Of a DNA stretch of 50,821 bases, positions 7,466-16,917 are shown one piece after another (within the stretch, counting starts at the first letter, position 1; the number at the start of each line of letters is the position of its first letter). The position numbers and the translations under genes were made by a program. Source of the DNA: an uncultured Verrucomicrobiales bacterium (lineage in GTDB: Bacteria; Verrucomicrobiota; Verrucomicrobiia; Limisphaerales; UBA1100); NCBI GenBank assembly GCA_913048135.1, contig CAJWVY010000003.1, forward strand, positions 1 through 50,821, written 5' to 3'. Below the pieces are notes generated by a model, which ran no database searches, was not told where the DNA came from, and saw only the letters and a list, made by a program, of their open reading frames with translations.

Positions 7466-8680
7466 ATGGCTACCTTGAAACCATTTGCCGCCCTGCGGCC
7501 CAAACCTGAGCTTGCAGCCCAGATCTGTGAGCTGCCTTACGACGTTATGAGCAGTGGGGAAGCGCGCGAAATTGCCGCAGGTAATCCCTATAGTTTTTTG
7601 CACGTTAGCAAGCCCGAGATTGATCTCGAACCGGGGGTGGACGTGTATTCCGAGGCTGTGTATGCGAAGGGGGCGGAAAATTTCCAGCTACTTCAAGAGC
7701 AGGGCGCCCTCGTGCAGGACTCCCAGCCGGGATTTTACCTGTACCGCCAGATCATGGATGGCCATGCCCAAGTAGGCTTGGTGGCGGCAGCGAGTTGCGC
7801 GGAATACGATGCAGAAATCATTAAGAAACATGAGCTAACCCGGCCAGCCAAGGAAGACGATCGGGTTCGTCATATTGAGGCGTTGGATTCCCAAACCGGC
7901 CCGGTGTTCCTCACTTATCGAGCCGATGCCGAGGTGGATGCCTTTTTTGAACGAGTGATCGCCACGGAGCCGGATATTGATTTCACGGCGGAAGATGGTG
8001 TGCAGCACACGGCTTGGAATGTGTTTGATGCTGAAGACATTGCTTTTTTGCAGGCAAAGTTTGAGGCAATTGATTTTCTGTACATTGCCGATGGACATCA
8101 CCGAAGCGCGGCGGCTTCACGCGTGAACGTCTCCCGATCCGGCGCGGGGCAAAGCGGGTTTTTCCTGACGGTGACATTTCCTCATAACCAAATGAAAATC
8201 CTCGCCTACAACCGGGCAGTGAAGGATTTAAATGGTTTGGACGCGGAAATGTTTCTGGAGCGGCTGGAAACGGTTTTTGAAATCACCGAAGGCGGCGCCG
8301 GCGATTGTGGCGCAAAAAATGAACTGGGCTTGTACTTGAAAGGCACCTGGCGACGGCTTGTGTTTAAACCGGAATTTGCCAAAGCCGACACGCCCATGGA
8401 TGAGCTGGATGTGGCGTTGCTCCAGAACCATGTCTTGAGCCCCATGCTTGCGATTGATGATCCGCGCACCAGTGACCGGATTGATTTCATTGGCGGAATC
8501 CGTGGCACCGCGGAGCTGGAGAGGCTTGTGGATGGTGGTGACTACGCCTGCGCATTTTCGATGTACCCCACCAGCATTGAGGATTTGATGGCGATTGCGG
8601 ATGCCGGGGGTATCATGCCGCCCAAAAGCACATGGTTTGAGCCAAAGTTGCGCGACGCCATGTTTTGTCACATGATTTAA
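7466..8680 (+). CDS. DUF1015 family protein
   Basis: This 404-residue protein belongs to the DUF1015 family, whose biochemical function is not established. Family wording includes the N-terminal 'MATLKPFAALRPKPELAAQI', 'LPYDVMSSGEAR', 'NPYSFLHVSKPE', and the central 'FLYIADGHHRSAAA', where the histidines could bind metal or substrate. The C-terminus has 'MPPKSTWFEPKLRDAM', also typical. I choose ATG 7466; the open frame reaches back to 7424, but the first 14 residues have no family match. It is divergent from infC and lies 9 bases before argG, suggesting cotranscription. In other genomes this family often sits near serine or amino-acid metabolism genes; any metabolic role here is inference. 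Confidence 0.85.
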   Translation: MATLKPFAALRPKPELAAQICELPYDVMSSGEAREIAAGNPYSFLHVSKPEIDLEPGVDVYSEAVYAKGAENFQLLQEQGALVQDSQPGFYLYRQIMDGHAQVGLVAAASCAEYDAEIIKKHELTRPAKEDDRVRHIEALDSQTGPVFLTYRADAEVDAFFERVIATEPDIDFTAEDGVQHTAWNVFDAEDIAFLQAKFEAIDFLYIADGHHRSAAASRVNVSRSGAGQSGFFLTVTFPHNQMKILAYNRAVKDLNGLDAEMFLERLETVFEITEGGAGDCGAKNELGLYLKGTWRRLVFKPEFAKADTPMDELDVALLQNHVLSPMLAIDDPRTSDRIDFIGGIRGTAELERLVDGGDYACAFSMYPTSIEDLMAIADAGGIMPPKSTWFEPKLRDAMFCHMI

Positions 8681-8689
8681 TTTTATCCG

Positions 8690-9931
8690 ATGAAAATTGT
8701 ACTCGCATATTCCGGTGGGCTGGATACTTCGGTGTTGCTCACGTGGTTAAAGGAAAAATACAACGCCGAAATGATCGCCTTCTGTGCGGACGTGGGTCAG
8801 GAGGAGGAATTGCGAGGGCTGGATAAAAAAGCCAAACGCACCGGAGCCTCCAAAATGTTTATTGATGATCTTCAGGAGGAGTTTGCCGCAGATTTTATTT
8901 ATCCCATGATGCAGGCCGGGGCGATCTACGAAGATCAATATTATCTCGGTACGAGCATTGCGCGACCCTTGATTGCCAAGCGCATGGTGGAGATTGCCCG
9001 CAAAGAAAAAGCCCATGCCATTGCCCACGGGGCGACAGGCAAGGGAAATGATCAGGTACGTTTTGAGCTGACGGCTGCATCACTGGCACCTGAAATTGAT
9101 ATTATTGCCCCGTGGCGGATGGCGGAATTTCGCGAGCAATTCCCCGGGCGTAAAGAGATGATTGATTACTGTCGGAAACACAAGGTGGACGTCGAGGCGA
9201 GCGCCAGTAAGCCGTATTCAATGGATCGCAATCTTCTGCACATTTCATATGAGGCGGGGATTCTGGAGGACACGTGGTTTGATGCCTTTGCGCCAAAGAA
9301 CAAGGAGATGTTCAAGTTGTCGGTGGCGCCCGAGGATGCGCCGGATAAGCCGGAGTATGTGAATCTCGAGTTTGATAAGGGAAACTGTATCGCTGTGAAC
9401 GGCAAGGCTCTGAATCCACTTGGGGTGATGCGGAAGCTCAATAAGCTGGGCGGCAAGCACGGCATTGGCCGTGTGGACATCGTGGAAAACCGGTTTGTGG
9501 GCATGAAGAGTCGCGGAGTATACGAAACACCGGGTGGTACCATTTTGCATTTTGCGCATCGGCAGATGGAATCCATCACCATGGATCGCGAGGTGATGCA
9601 CATTCGGGATTCGTTGATCCCGAAATATTCCGAGCTGGTATACAACGGCTTTTGGTATGCACCGGAACGCGAAGCATTGCAGGCGTTGGTGAGTGAAACC
9701 CAAAAGACAGTTTCCGGCACGGTTCGTTTAAAGCTCTACAAGGGTGGCCTTTACACCGCGGGCCGTAAGTCGAAGCTTAGCCTGTACAATCCGGATATCG
9801 CAACGATGGAGGCGGATCCAACCGAAGCGTATAATCAGGATGACGCCACCGGTTTCATTAACCTAAATGCGTTGCGCCTGAAGGTGCGTTCCAAAGTTCA
9901 GGGTGTGAAGACTCGAGTGAAAAAGCGTTAA
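8690..9931 (+). CDS. argG: Argininosuccinate synthase
   Basis: ArgG condenses citrulline and aspartate with ATP to give argininosuccinate, the penultimate step of arginine synthesis. The 413 residues fit the family. The ATP-binding PP-loop [15 protein letters not shown] lies at residues 6-20, followed by '[11 protein letters not shown]'. '[20 protein letters not shown]' and '[14 protein letters not shown]', both strongly conserved in ArgG, come next. No other arg biosynthesis gene is adjacent, although argS is about 5 kb upstream. No Shine-Dalgarno precedes the ATG. The TAA stop overlaps the exbD stop inside the 12-base palindrome AGCGTTAACGCT (9925-9936). Confidence 0.97.
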   Translation: MKIVLAYSGGLDTSVLLTWLKEKYNAEMIAFCADVGQEEELRGLDKKAKRTGASKMFIDDLQEEFAADFIYPMMQAGAIYEDQYYLGTSIARPLIAKRMVEIARKEKAHAIAHGATGKGNDQVRFELTAASLAPEIDIIAPWRMAEFREQFPGRKEMIDYCRKHKVDVEASASKPYSMDRNLLHISYEAGILEDTWFDAFAPKNKEMFKLSVAPEDAPDKPEYVNLEFDKGNCIAVNGKALNPLGVMRKLNKLGGKHGIGRVDIVENRFVGMKSRGVYETPGGTILHFAHRQMESITMDREVMHIRDSLIPKYSELVYNGFWYAPEREALQALVSETQKTVSGTVRLKLYKGGLYTAGRKSKLSLYNPDIATMEADPTEAYNQDDATGFINLNALRLKVRSKVQGVKTRVKKR

Positions 9932-10353
9932 CGCTCGGCGGGCAGTTTTACCTGCGCGTGAATATTGGTGATGCCCGCCGTACTGGCGGCATCTCGGACG
10001 CCCACGACTTCACCAAACGGAGCCTTTTCGTCGGCTTGAATATTCAGATTCACATGCGGGTTTCTTTGGGCGCGTTCCTGCAGAAGAGTGCTTAATTCCG
10101 TAAGTGTCACAGTGCGATTGTTCAAGCGCAGATGTGGGGCTTCCTGTCGGATTTGAATTGTTAGTGGCTCATCGGTTTCCGTGATGGCACTGCCTGCATG
10201 CTGGGAGGCGGGCAGGTTCAAATCCAGCGCCGGCACGCGTTCCTTAAAAGTTGTACTCACCACGAGGAAGATCAGCACCACCATCAGGACATCGATCAGA
10301 GACACGATAATCACGGATGGCGCAGACCGTTTTTTGTTGGCACGAAATTGCAT
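9928..10353 (-). CDS. exbD: ExbD/TolR-type biopolymer transport protein
   Basis: This is the periplasm-facing subunit of a proton-driven energy transducer. The 141 residues have a short basic cytoplasmic N-terminus, one membrane helix at about 13-35 ('[20 protein letters not shown]') with the conserved proton-path aspartate Asp21, and a periplasmic ExbD domain. The start is ATG 10353. The frame stays open to 10467, but that part overlaps exbB and has no family similarity. It is the last gene of the tonB-exbB-exbD run on the minus strand, 13 bases after exbB. Confidence 0.9.
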   Translation of the reverse strand: MQFRANKKRSAPSVIIVSLIDVLMVVLIFLVVSTTFKERVPALDLNLPASQHAGSAITETDEPLTIQIRQEAPHLRLNNRTVTLTELSTLLQERAQRNPHVNLNIQADEKAPFGEVVGVRDAASTAGITNIHAQVKLPAER

Positions 10354-10366
10354 GGGGTGGGCTGAA

Positions 10367-11068
10367 CTAAGTGTTGCGGCGGTATTGGCTGCGCAGAAAC
10401 TCGTCGCAAAGATTTTCCATTTCAATGGAAAGCGTTTCGACCTTGCGATTGTAATAACTCCAGCCAACCAATGATGGGATGGCGACCACCAAGCCGAGCA
10501 GGGTGGCCTTGAGTGCTATAGAGATGCCTTCAGAGAAGAGGGCGGTTTGCTCGCCGGAAGCCTCCACACCCATTCCTTGGAAGAGCGTGATGAGCCCAAA
10601 TATGGTGCCCACCAAACCAAGTAACGGAGCTACGCCGGTTACGATTTCCAGCACGACGATGCCGCGTTCTAGCTTGGCCACTTCAGCTCGGGCACGCGTT
10701 TGAATCAGCTCGATATTTTCCTCTCGTGGTAAATGTAAGTGATCTATAGCACAACTCAACAGGCGCCCGTAGGGCGAGGGTAATTGATTGCTGGTCGTCC
10801 GAAGCGCCAACAATTCTTCTTGGGTTTGACAGACGCTCTGGGCCTCGACCAATCGACCGGGGATGACCGCTTCGCGTCTCAGCGCTATGCCGCGTTCAAC
10901 AATCAAAAACAGGCTGACTAATGAGGTCGCGATGAGTACGCCGATAATCGTGGTTTTCATCGCGGACTGCGGCGGCTCCTGTAGAGCGGGTTCGGAATCC
11001 GCGGCGTCAAGTGAGTGTGGGGACAGGCTGGTGAAGAGAATCAACAGGCAAACAGAAAACAACTTCAT
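10367..11068 (-). CDS. exbB: ExbB/TolQ-type proton channel protein
   Basis: ExbB forms the multimeric inner-membrane channel that powers TonB. The 233 residues begin with a signal-like hydrophobic stretch (1-23) ending in LDAADSEP. The usual first ExbB helix is near 38-58, and two further helices fall around 142-165 ('VTGVAPLLGLVGTIFGLITLFQ') and 185-205. The motif GTIFGLITLFQGM is diagnostic. An extra N-terminal leader is common in ExbB of some Bacteroidetes and PVC bacteria; starting at the ATG of MKTTIIGVLI (residue 37) would remove it. The ATG at 11068 overlaps the stop of the tonB-like gene (ATGA), indicating translational coupling. Confidence 0.9.
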   Translation of the reverse strand: MKLFSVCLLILFTSLSPHSLDAADSEPALQEPPQSAMKTTIIGVLIATSLVSLFLIVERGIALRREAVIPGRLVEAQSVCQTQEELLALRTTSNQLPSPYGRLLSCAIDHLHLPREENIELIQTRARAEVAKLERGIVVLEIVTGVAPLLGLVGTIFGLITLFQGMGVEASGEQTALFSEGISIALKATLLGLVVAIPSLVGWSYYNRKVETLSIEMENLCDEFLRSQYRRNT

Positions 11069-12147
11069 CGGACAAGATAATTGAATGTAATGCGGCAGCG
11101 CCGCGGGCCGGGGCCAAGCTGGGTGCGCATCTCATTGCTCCAAGGCTCGAAGGGAGCCGGTTGTTCGATGGCTTCCCGGCAGAAAAATTGCAGTATAGAG
11201 GCTGCGCGCGTGTCGTGGATTTGGACGTTATCAATCCGGCCGTCGGCATGGAGATTGAAATCCACCTTGACCGTGCTGGCGACCCAGGAGCGGTCTTTAA
11301 TCTGATTGCGCCAGGCGATGCTAATCGCGGCGAAGAAGCGGGCATCGTAATCGCCATAACCAGTCAGCCGAACATCCAACGCAGGCGCACCCGTGCGGGC
11401 GGTGCCGGCATTATCCGTTTTCATATTGCGACTGCCGAGGCCGGATTTAGCCTGCTGAAGCGTTGGTGCTTTTGGGCCGTCCTGAAATGTCGGAAGCAGG
11501 CCGGCCGTACCGCTGGGTTTGGTCGGTGCGGGTAATTGATTGTCGGGGTGGTTGGCAGTCGCCTTTTGGAGTCCTTGCTTTGGGAGATTTGTGGGCGGGC
11601 GTGGTGATGCCGGAGTAATCGGGGTGATTGGGATCGGCTTGGTGTGACTGCCGCTGCTTGGACTGGGGGCTGGAGCTGGCGGCCTTGGTTGGCTGGGTTT
11701 GCCGGCGCTTGGGCGTGAGGCTGGTTGCGGCTTGGTTTGCAGCGAGGTGGGGTTAGGGATATTGATGGTGCCCGGGGAGGTGGTTGTCTCGCCGTTTAGT
11801 TTGGGCTTGTTGTCGGGCGTGGTCGCTGGCTCCGGCTGGGCGGCTTGTGAGTTTTTGTTGGAATAAAACGGCGTTTCCTTTTTGGGCGTTTCCGGGGTGG
11901 CTGCTTCAGAGGGAACCGGAACAAAGATGTTTGGTTTTTGGGGTGGCTCCTCTGGGGCAAGAGTAGGTGGCGGTTGGCTGAGATCGAGGGTGACCAATTG
12001 GTATTCTTTCTTTGGGGCAGTAGGGAAAGAGACGGTTTTCAACCAACCACCCCAGAGCACCCCGGCGGCGACGGTGGCATGAATCACCAGTGTCGTGATC
12101 AACGCGGCCGTGATGGCGTGCGATTGATGTTCCTGGGGGGGATTCAT
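11065..12147 (-). CDS. TonB-like energy transducer, proline-rich
   Basis: This 360-residue protein has the architecture of TonB or TolA. It has a short cytoplasmic end, one membrane anchor at about 14-36 ('AALITTLVIHATVAAGVLWGG') and a very long periplasmic region rich in Pro, Lys, Thr and Ser (about 57-240). The C-terminal domain (about 265-360) has the TonB/TolA-like pattern 'STVKVDFNLHADGRIDNVQI'. Known TonB proteins span the periplasm and pass energy from ExbBD to outer-membrane receptors. No TonB-dependent receptor or TolB/Pal is in the window, so TonB versus TolA remains open. It is the first gene of its operon. The DNA shows strong proline-codon bias within the spacer only. Confidence 0.75.
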   Translation of the reverse strand: MNPPQEHQSHAITAALITTLVIHATVAAGVLWGGWLKTVSFPTAPKKEYQLVTLDLSQPPPTLAPEEPPQKPNIFVPVPSEAATPETPKKETPFYSNKNSQAAQPEPATTPDNKPKLNGETTTSPGTINIPNPTSLQTKPQPASRPSAGKPSQPRPPAPAPSPSSGSHTKPIPITPITPASPRPPTNLPKQGLQKATANHPDNQLPAPTKPSGTAGLLPTFQDGPKAPTLQQAKSGLGSRNMKTDNAGTARTGAPALDVRLTGYGDYDARFFAAISIAWRNQIKDRSWVASTVKVDFNLHADGRIDNVQIHDTRAASILQFFCREAIEQPAPFEPWSNEMRTQLGPGPRRCRITFNYLVR

Positions 12148-12296
12148 GGGGTGAGATTCTGGTAGTCGTGGGCCGGCGGCAATGCTTACTTGTTAAGACT
12201 GCTCCCAACCTATGGGTGTTCCGGTTATATACTGAATAATGCCGCCGAGGTCGAGATTGGATTGAACGGGCGGCCGCTTTCAGGTAAGGGCTGCGT

Positions 12297-12692
12297 ATGG
12301 ACGATGCGGCGCATGGATTGCGGGTGAACTTGGATCAACTGGTTTATCAGGGTGGGGTGCTCACGCCGCCGGACACGCCGCATTGTTTTGCCTATTACAT
12401 CACTATTCTAAACGAAGGACAGGAAACAGTCACCGTGCGGGGGCGTAAATGGGTGGTTACTGAGAGTAATGGCGAGGTGATCGCGGTAGAGGGGGACGGC
12501 GTGGTTGGGGAGTTTCCAGCCCTCGAGCCGGGCGAACATTTCAGCTACAACAGCTATCACATGATCCGCTCATCACGTGCCATTGCGCAGGGGAGTTATT
12601 TGGGGATCACGGCCAATGGTGAGCCGGTGGTGGTCGGTATTCCGTCCTTTGAATTGGTGGTTCCGGGAACGGGCGAGGTGGGTTACTGCTAG
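12297..12692 (+). CDS. apaG: ApaG (DUF525) domain protein
   Basis: The 131 residues match ApaG, a fibronectin-III-like beta-sandwich protein. The diagnostic stretch is 'VRGRKWVVTESNGEV' followed by 'GDGVVGEFPALEPGE' and 'FSYNSYHMIRSSRA'. In enterobacteria ApaG is encoded with apaH and is linked to dinucleotide polyphosphate metabolism, but its reaction is not established. Here neither apaH nor ksgA is adjacent; its neighbours are the divergent tonB-like gene and the convergent infA, six bases away. ATG 12297 gives the family N-terminus. Confidence 0.88.
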   Translation: MDDAAHGLRVNLDQLVYQGGVLTPPDTPHCFAYYITILNEGQETVTVRGRKWVVTESNGEVIAVEGDGVVGEFPALEPGEHFSYNSYHMIRSSRAIAQGSYLGITANGEPVVVGIPSFELVVPGTGEVGYC

Positions 12693-12698
12693 GTAACC

Positions 12699-12917
12699 CT
12701 AGCGCGCGCGATAGATAATGCGTGCCTTGGAGAGATCGTAGGGAGACATCTCCACCTTCACCGTGTCGCCTTCAGCAATGCGGATCCAGTTCTTCCGCAT
12801 CTTGCCCGAAATATGCGCCAGCACTTCATGTCCGTTGGGCAGCTTGACCTTAAACATGGTGCCGGGCATCACCTGCGAGATGGTGCCTTCTAATTGTATG
12901 GGCTCTTCCTTTGGCAT
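12699..12917 (-). CDS. infA: Translation initiation factor IF-1
   Basis: IF1 is a single S1/OB-fold protein that blocks the ribosomal A site during initiation. The 72 residues are the standard length, with '[20 protein letters not shown]', '[19 protein letters not shown]' and '[18 protein letters not shown]' all typical. I choose ATG 12917, because the open frame to 12995 adds 26 residues that run through a transcription terminator. It stands alone, not in the ribosomal-protein operon where infA is often found. A minus-strand terminator just upstream separates it from the TlpA-like gene. Confidence 0.96.
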   Translation of the reverse strand: MPKEEPIQLEGTISQVMPGTMFKVKLPNGHEVLAHISGKMRKNWIRIAEGDTVKVEMSPYDLSKARIIYRAR

Positions 12918-12972
12918 CGGGAAAGGGCGCACCTTGCCCGCGCGGCAATGGGTTGGCAAGTGCAAAGGGCAC

Positions 12973-12993
12973 AAAAAAGCCCCGTTTTGGGGC
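12973..12993 (-). terminator. Rho-independent terminator after the TlpA-like gene
   Basis: Read on the minus strand, GCCCC-AAAAC-GGGGC forms a 5-bp all-GC stem with a 5-base loop and is followed directly by TTTTTT. It lies 28 bases past the stop of the TlpA-like gene and 55 bases before the infA start. It should therefore end the upstream transcript and isolate infA. It is the clearest intrinsic terminator I found in the window. Confidence 0.8.
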
Positions 12994-13021
12994 ATGTGAA
13001 TTGATGAGAGTGATTGCTGGA

Positions 13022-13918
13022 TTATTCAGCCAGCAGTTTCTCCACCTTGGCATCGAGTCCGCTGCGGGCTTTCATGTCCACCAGGTTGCCATCCTTATCT
13101 ACCAACCACATGGCGGGGATGCCTTGGATGCCGTACATGACGGCGAACTCATTCTTCCAGCCCAATCCATCAAAGTGCTGCGGCCAAGGCATGTCGTTCT
13201 CCTTCACAAAATCTGTGAGTTTATCTTTCGATTGATCGAGTGAAACGCCAACAATTTCAAATCCTTTTTCGTGATATTTGGCGTAGGTCTTCTTCACGTT
13301 GGGTAATTCAGCGATGCAGGGACCACACCAAGTGGCCCAGAAGTCGATCAACACAACCTTGCCCTTGAGCTTGCCTAGATCGACCTGGCGTCCGTCCACA
13401 GCTTTGAAGGCCATTTTGACGGGCTTGCCCAAGGCATCCATTTTCTTGAGCTTGCCGGCAGCTGCACTGGCCATTTGGGCCGGGCCGTTTTCGATGACGC
13501 GTTTGAGGAAATCCTTGGCCTTTTCGGGCTCCGCGGAATCAGCCATGCGCATCAAGACGGCGTTGGCGCCGGAATCCTTGGGGTCTTTCTTGAGAATTCC
13601 GAGGATACCTTTCTCGGCCTTTTCGGCGAGCATTTTGGCGAGCTTCTTGTCTTCCACCAGTGTGCTGGCTTCGGACAGCATCATCAGCGGCCGGGCATCC
13701 GTTGGAAATTCCTTGGCCAATTCTTGGGCGCCTTCGGCGTATTCTTGGAAAGCCTTGGCTCGGTCTTCAGCGATGAGGCCGCGGACTTTACCGATGAGTT
13801 CTTTCGCTGCATCGTCGAATTCCCGTTTGGCCGGCTTGTCTTCGGCACGGAGGGAAGCAGTAAGGGTAAACGCAGCAATCAGCGAAAGATGCACAATGGA
13901 GTGAAGTGTGTTGTTCAT
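13022..13918 (-). CDS. Exported TlpA-like thioredoxin-fold protein
   Basis: This 298-residue protein starts with a signal peptide (about 1-25, ending ASLRAED). A helical, lysine- and alanine-rich region with tetratricopeptide-like periodicity (about 30-160) follows. The C-terminal TlpA/ResA-type thioredoxin domain has the redox motif WCGPC at 197-201. The cis-proline region '[15 protein letters not shown]' is also present. Such proteins reduce or exchange disulfides in the periplasm, often for cytochrome c maturation. No cytochrome genes are adjacent, so the partner is unknown. The ATG at 13918 has no Shine-Dalgarno; the preceding bases are a C/G run. It ends at a strong terminator. Confidence 0.85.
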   Translation of the reverse strand: MNNTLHSIVHLSLIAAFTLTASLRAEDKPAKREFDDAAKELIGKVRGLIAEDRAKAFQEYAEGAQELAKEFPTDARPLMMLSEASTLVEDKKLAKMLAEKAEKGILGILKKDPKDSGANAVLMRMADSAEPEKAKDFLKRVIENGPAQMASAAAGKLKKMDALGKPVKMAFKAVDGRQVDLGKLKGKVVLIDFWATWCGPCIAELPNVKKTYAKYHEKGFEIVGVSLDQSKDKLTDFVKENDMPWPQHFDGLGWKNEFAVMYGIQGIPAMWLVDKDGNLVDMKARSGLDAKVEKLLAE

Positions 13919-13986
13919 AAAAACCCCGGGGGTTACGTTTAGCCTAAGGTGATCTAGTGGGTTGGCGAGCTTTTTTAGTCAGTTAA

Positions 13987-15261
13987 TTAACCCAAATCCT
14001 TGAGGGTTCTGAGTTCGTCGCCTTTTAAGTGAAGGGTTTGCGTCGGGAAAGCAAACTCCAGGCCCATCTCGGTTAGTTTATCCATGATCTTGAGATTCAC
14101 ACGCTCGCGAGTCTCCAGATATTCCTTCCAGACTGTGCTAGTGCTGAAATAATACAGGAAGACATCCAAAGAGCTCGGGCCGAAGTCCGTGAACTGCACG
14201 AGTTTGTAATCCTGATCCACGCCTTCATCCTCAACGAGGATGGTTTCAATGGCCTTGAGCGCTTCGCGCATTTGGTCAGGCGTGGTGTCGTACGTGAGGC
14301 CGAGGGTCATTTTGATGCGCCGCTTCGGCATACGGGACCAGTTTTTGATGGTCTCACTGGCTAACTTGCCGTTGGGGACAGTCATTAGTGTCTTATCGAA
14401 CATCCGGATTTTGGTGGAACGAAATCCAATTTCCTCAACATCACCATCAATGGAGCCACCTACCGTAATCCAATCGCCCACCTTGTAGGGGCGGTCAGTC
14501 AGGATGTTGATCGTGCCCACAAGGTTGGCCACTGAGTCCTGCGAGCCCATGGAAAAGGCCAAACCGAGTACGCCGCCCAAAGCCACAAGGCCGGTGATGT
14601 TCACACCAATGGTCGCCAGAACGGTGAGTGTGCCGATAATAACAACCACAATCCGCAAGGCTCGACGGATAAGCGGGGTGAATTGGCCGCGTAATCCTTC
14701 ATCGGCCTTGGCCATTAATTCGTCCAAATAATGTGCGGCTACATCCACCAAGCGATATATCAGCCAAATGATCGTGAACCCAAGGAAGATGGTGTAGCTC
14801 TTGCCGATCAGCTCGGTCGGGAAACGTTCTAAATTGAAGATCAGGAGAAACGCCGCCAAATGAACGGCGCCGATCATGACAAACGTGTTGATCGGCTTGA
14901 TGATTGCCTCAAAAAGTTGATCGTCCCATTCCGCCTCGGTTTGTTTCACGAAATTCTCGATGCGCGTTTGGAGGAAACTGAGGGCGATACGCTTGATAAT
15001 TAGTCCCGCCAGAATCGCGAGAAAAGCAGCCACCAATTGCCAGGCCAATATGCCGATGCCGAGAATGTCCTGTCCGAGGTATTGCTGAAAGGTCTGAACT
15101 GCCGCCGAGTCTTCGAGTTTCTTGGCGAGCGCTTCGGTTTTCTGCTTTGCGGCGTTGTTGGTGTTTACCACAAACGGCGGTGGGTCCGCAGCCAATGCGG
15201 AGGTTGAAGTACCAAAACAATATAGGAGGACACTTAAGACAATGGCGGGCCAATGTTGCAT
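13987..15261 (-). CDS. MscS-family mechanosensitive channel
   Basis: The protein (424 residues) has a signal peptide (1-25 of this start, ending SALAADPP), a periplasmic segment, and several membrane helices. The pore-lining helix and beta domain carry the MscS signature 'GGVLGLAFSMGSQDSVANLVGTI', followed by 'RPYKVGDWI' and 'VEEIGFRSTKIRMFDKTLMTVPNG'. Channels of this family open under membrane tension during osmotic downshock. The frame remains open to a TTG at 15309, overlapping mgtE. I choose ATG 15261 because it places the signal peptide at the N-terminus. It lies 37 bases after mgtE and probably shares its transcript. Confidence 0.88.
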   Translation of the reverse strand: MQHWPAIVLSVLLYCFGTSTSALAADPPPFVVNTNNAAKQKTEALAKKLEDSAAVQTFQQYLGQDILGIGILAWQLVAAFLAILAGLIIKRIALSFLQTRIENFVKQTEAEWDDQLFEAIIKPINTFVMIGAVHLAAFLLIFNLERFPTELIGKSYTIFLGFTIIWLIYRLVDVAAHYLDELMAKADEGLRGQFTPLIRRALRIVVVIIGTLTVLATIGVNITGLVALGGVLGLAFSMGSQDSVANLVGTINILTDRPYKVGDWITVGGSIDGDVEEIGFRSTKIRMFDKTLMTVPNGKLASETIKNWSRMPKRRIKMTLGLTYDTTPDQMREALKAIETILVEDEGVDQDYKLVQFTDFGPSSLDVFLYYFSTSTVWKEYLETRERVNLKIMDKLTEMGLEFAFPTQTLHLKGDELRTLKDLG

Positions 15262-15298
15262 ACGGGAAAATTGAGTAGTCCACAAGGCGGGGTCAAGC

Positions 15299-16633
15299 CT
15301 ATCCGACAACGGTCGGTATCAAGATCCACTTAGCCAAGGCCAGCAGGAAGAAGAAACCGGCTACATCAGTAACCGTTGTGATTAGGATGCTTGAGGCTAA
15401 CGCAGGATCCAGCCTGAAGAATTTTAAGGCAAACGGAATCAGGACTCCAAATAGCGCAGCCGCCATGAGGTTAAGGATCATGGCCAGACCTACTACCAAG
15501 CCCAGTTTCCAGCCGAGGCGGCCATCAAACAGCCCGCCTACAAGATAGCCGACAACACCCACAATCAGGCCTATAATTAGTCCAATTAGGACACTCAGGA
15601 GAATCTCTTTGAATAGTGCTTTGCGACCGTCTCCGGGGGATAGTTCTCCGAGCGCCATGTCGCGAATGATAACGGTGACTGTTTGCATGCCGGCATTGCC
15701 GCCTTGACCGGCGATGATTGGCAGGAAAATGGCTAGCACAGCAAATGTTTCAATTGTGCTTTCAAAGACGCCTACTACCGCGCCAGCGAGACAGGCGGTG
15801 ATTAGGTTGATGCACAGCCATGGCAGTCGTTTCCCAAAGGATTGTTTCCAAGGCGTGAGCGCACGTTCTTCGCCGGAGAGGCCCACCATCTTTTGCATGT
15901 CCTCCGTCTGCTCTTCAATGGCAACGGACAATGCTTCGTCGCCTCGGATGACGCCAACCAGTCGGCCTTCTTCATCAAGCACAGGGAGGCCTAGGAAGTG
16001 GTATTTTTCAAAGCGCCGGACGACCTCCTCTTGGTCGTCAGTGACGCGCACGTACTTGACCTCACGGTTCATGACGTCCGCGGTCTTTACTTCGTCATCA
16101 GAGAAAATGAGGTCGCGGATGGAGACGATGCCGACAAGTTTTTCGTCCTTATCGGTGACATACAGATAATTGATATCTGATGGTGAATGTTCACGATGCT
16201 TGCGGCGAATGCGGCGGAGACCATCGCCCACGGTGTGGTGGGAGCGCAGCGTCACGAACCGGTCGTTCATGATGCCACCCGCGGTGTCCTCGGGGTATTT
16301 CAGGAGATCGCGCGCAGCCTGCGCTTCCTCCTTGCCCATCTTGCGGAGCAGGCGTGCGCGGTCGATCTCTGGGATTTCTCCCAGCACGTCCGCAGCCTCT
16401 TCCGCGTACATTTTGTTGAGGAGCGGAACGAGCTTGGACTGGGGGAACTCCTCCAGTAAATCCGCGATCCACTCGTCCTCCAGTTCGGCCAGGGTGGCTG
16501 ATGCGGTGTCGACGGGGAGCTCGGCTAGGAGGTGGCGGGCTTCCTCGGTAGGCATTCGCTGCAGGCGATCGGCCAGGTCAGCCGGGTGCATTGCCTTAAA
16601 CTCGTCCAGATAGATGGGGGTTGTGTCCGCCAT
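15299..16633 (-). CDS. mgtE: Magnesium transporter MgtE
   Basis: MgtE is a gated Mg2+ channel of the inner membrane. The 444 residues show the cytoplasmic N domain of helical repeats (about 10-125, 'HPADLADRLQRMPTEEA'). A CBS pair follows (about 130-250, with 'VGIVSIRDLIF' and 'GLPVLDEEGRLVGVI'). The five-helix pore domain contains 'LPIIAGQGGNAGMQT' and, near the C-terminus, 'TTVTDVAGFF', whose aspartate lines the ion path. All sensor and pore parts appear intact. No M-box riboswitch fits the 77 bases upstream. Confidence 0.95.
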   Translation of the reverse strand: MADTTPIYLDEFKAMHPADLADRLQRMPTEEARHLLAELPVDTASATLAELEDEWIADLLEEFPQSKLVPLLNKMYAEEAADVLGEIPEIDRARLLRKMGKEEAQAARDLLKYPEDTAGGIMNDRFVTLRSHHTVGDGLRRIRRKHREHSPSDINYLYVTDKDEKLVGIVSIRDLIFSDDEVKTADVMNREVKYVRVTDDQEEVVRRFEKYHFLGLPVLDEEGRLVGVIRGDEALSVAIEEQTEDMQKMVGLSGEERALTPWKQSFGKRLPWLCINLITACLAGAVVGVFESTIETFAVLAIFLPIIAGQGGNAGMQTVTVIIRDMALGELSPGDGRKALFKEILLSVLIGLIIGLIVGVVGYLVGGLFDGRLGWKLGLVVGLAMILNLMAAALFGVLIPFALKFFRLDPALASSILITTVTDVAGFFFLLALAKWILIPTVVG

Positions 16634-16688
16634 GGTTGCCTCCGCAGTGCTTGGATTCTAGGACGAAACTGACGTTTTACAAGCCGCG

Positions 16689-16710
16689 AGTGTTCACCGA
16701 CAGGAACACT
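16689..16710 (-). other. Hairpin directly after the thiS stop
   Basis: AGTGTTC (16689-16695) and GAACACT (16704-16710) form a perfect 7-bp stem with an 8-base loop, beginning right at the thiS stop codon on the minus strand. No U-run follows it, so it is not a classical intrinsic terminator. It could be an RNA 3'-end stabiliser or a Rho-related stop between thiS and mgtE. Confidence 0.4.
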
Positions 16711-16917
16711 TTAACCGCCGGCGACAATTCGTACGATCTCCAGGCGATCTCCGGCTTGGAGTTGCTGTTCAGTAAAGGAAGACGGCGTAAGGGCTTCGCC
16801 ATTGAGTTCCACTACAACCGAACGAGGTGGCAGGTCGAGTTGTTGCAGGAATTCGTTCACCGTGCAGGGGAAGTTTACGTCTGTCTCTTTACCGTTGGCA
16901 ATAACGGCGGCCATCAT
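16711..16917 (-). CDS. thiS: Sulfur carrier protein ThiS
   Basis: ThiS is a ubiquitin-like protein whose C-terminal Gly-Gly becomes a thiocarboxylate and donates sulfur for the thiazole ring of thiamine. The 68 residues end in IVAGG, with the family stretch 'VVELNGEALTPSSF' and 'AGDRLEIVRIVAGG'. Two consecutive ATG codons at 16917 and 16914 are possible starts; the first overlaps the metallophosphoesterase stop as ATGA. The frame further upstream is the antisense of nothing conserved and was rejected. ThiG and ThiF, its partners, are not in the window. ThiH is two genes upstream on the same strand. Confidence 0.85.
   Translation of the reverse strand: MMAAVIANGKETDVNFPCTVNEFLQQLDLPPRSVVVELNGEALTPSSFTEQQLQAGDRLEIVRIVAGG

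Noticed and set aside
7295..7603. 102-codon minus frame running into infC
   Set aside because: Most of it is antisense to the well-supported DUF1015 gene and shows no family text; only the last 10 codons were kept as a possible leader.
5044..9720. Long minus-strand frames inside the Hsp70 and argG genes
   Set aside because: They are mirror frames of strongly conserved genes, with no recognisable domains or start signals.
13919..13940. C/G palindrome before the TlpA-like gene as a terminator
   Set aside because: The run AACCCCCGGGGTT leaves no room for a hairpin loop and sits directly before the start codon.
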